Source of the DNA: Peribacillus sp. FSL E2-0218
Lineage (GTDB): Bacteria; Bacillota; Bacilli; Bacillales; DSM-1321
Direction: 5' to 3'
Length of the DNA stretch: 64,000 nucleotides
Assembly: GCF_037992945.1 (NCBI RefSeq)
Contig: NZ_CP150304.1
Span: forward strand, 166,001-230,000
Part shown: positions 63,493 through 64,000 of the stretch, piece after piece
How the letters are laid out: each line of letters opens with the position of its first letter
Position numbering within the stretch: the first letter of the stretch is position 1
Notes under the pieces: model-generated
Told to the model about the DNA's origin: nothing
Databases searched by the model: none
What the model saw: the letters and a program-made list of their open reading frames with translations, nothing else
Made by a program: the position numbers and the translations under genes

Positions 63493-64000
63493 TTAGGGCA
63501 TTACCACGCCGGATAACGCTTTTTGGTCTGCGATAATTGTAACATTATTATGTTTTTTAAGGATAGATGCAGGGAATTCTTCCGTAATCTCTCCATCGAA
63601 GAGCCTCTTCAAGGTTTCGGCTTTTTCTTCGCCGGAAATCAGAAGAAGGATCTCCTTGCTTTTCATGATTGTGGAAATGCCCATCGTCATTGCTTGTGTG
63701 GGAACTTCGTCAATGGAGTCGAAATAACGGGCATTCGCTTGGCGTGTTGAATCCTCAAGCGTTACTACATGGGTACCGGAATTGAAAGAAGTTCCAGGCT
63801 CATTAAAACCGATATGTCCATTTTGGCCAATTCCAAGTATTTGCAGGTCAATCCCTCCCAAGGAATCGATTCTTTCGTCATACCGTCTGCATTCTTCATC
63901 TGAATTATCCGGTGTGCCGTTTGGTACGAAGGTTTGCCCTTTATTGATATCGATATGGTTGAATAGGGAGTCATTCATATAAAAATGGTAACTGTTGGGA
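63493..64000 (-). CDS. nagB: Glucosamine-6-phosphate deaminase, 5' end outside window
   Basis: Converts glucosamine-6-phosphate to fructose-6-phosphate and ammonia, the reverse sense of GlmS. The visible 168 codons begin with PNSYHFYMNDSLFNH. They contain DLQILGIGQNGHIGFNEPG (catalytic Asp/His loop), TLEDSTRQANARYF and AMTMGISTIMKSKEILLLISG, and end VVMP. The N-terminal third lies beyond the right edge, with nagA probably further upstream. Confidence 0.95.
   Translation of the reverse strand, partial: PNSYHFYMNDSLFNHIDINKGQTFVPNGTPDNSDEECRRYDERIDSLGGIDLQILGIGQNGHIGFNEPGTSFNSGTHVVTLEDSTRQANARYFDSIDEVPTQAMTMGISTIMKSKEILLLISGEEKAETLKRLFDGEITEEFPASILKKHNNVTIIADQKALSGVVMP

Overview
The window is chromosomal DNA of an aerobic, spore-forming Bacillus-type Firmicute. 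A Peribacillus or Bacillus simplex-like genome is my best guess from gene content and protein similarity recalled from memory, not from a search. It starts inside an rRNA operon (3' part of 23S, 5S, nine tRNAs). Next come arginase, a Spo0E-like phosphatase and the conserved block sigW-rsiW-cdaA-cdaR-glmM-glmS ribozyme-glmS, which links envelope stress, c-di-AMP signalling and amino-sugar supply. At the far end the sequence returns to amino sugars with a SIS protein, nagR and a truncated nagB on the minus strand.

12.6-21 kb is accessory: a DUF4275-like protein, a decayed CPBP protease gene, a PP-loop ATPase, a flavin-binding protein divergent from a MocR regulator, and a BmrA-type exporter followed by its own two-component system. 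20.8-24.9 kb holds a cobalamin riboswitch with an intrinsic terminator and a cre-like site ahead of a three-gene methylcitrate operon (mmgD, prpD, prpB). This suggests vitamin B12 control of B12-independent propionate oxidation and is the most interesting regulatory layout here. 25-28 kb carries an ATP-grasp enzyme and a chemoreceptor in one operon behind a sigma-D-like promoter, then cspC with a long leader. A candidate small RNA and a CadC-regulated cadCA metal-efflux operon follow, then an ECF sigma/anti-sigma pair and hflX.

Downstream of hflX lies a cluster of seven same-orientation DnaA-box-like 9-mers in about 205 bp. 35.3-43.1 kb is a reductive pyrimidine/hydantoin catabolic cluster (preT, preA, hydantoinase, NCS1 permease, a 71-residue unknown, PucR regulator). 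It is followed on the minus strand by four tandem tiny YhfH-like zinc-ribbon genes, three of them in an almost exact 165-bp repeat. 44.3-50.3 kb has a lipid kinase, an NhaK-type antiporter, a decayed acetyltransferase gene, a CgoX-like haem enzyme and an XRE-cupin regulator. The regulator precedes the polyamine transporter potABCD, whose binding protein lacks a lipobox. A PrsA-like foldase, a YtxH protein, and a MarR/MMPL exporter pair follow.

At 59.9-61.6 kb an IS1182-type element has inserted into the terminator after the MMPL gene and is flanked by 17-bp direct repeats. Its left end carries a GC-rich element that I recall as common in Bacillus genomes, and a hairpin resembling other terminator hairpins in the window. 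A degenerate array of about 21-bp repeats lies just beyond it.
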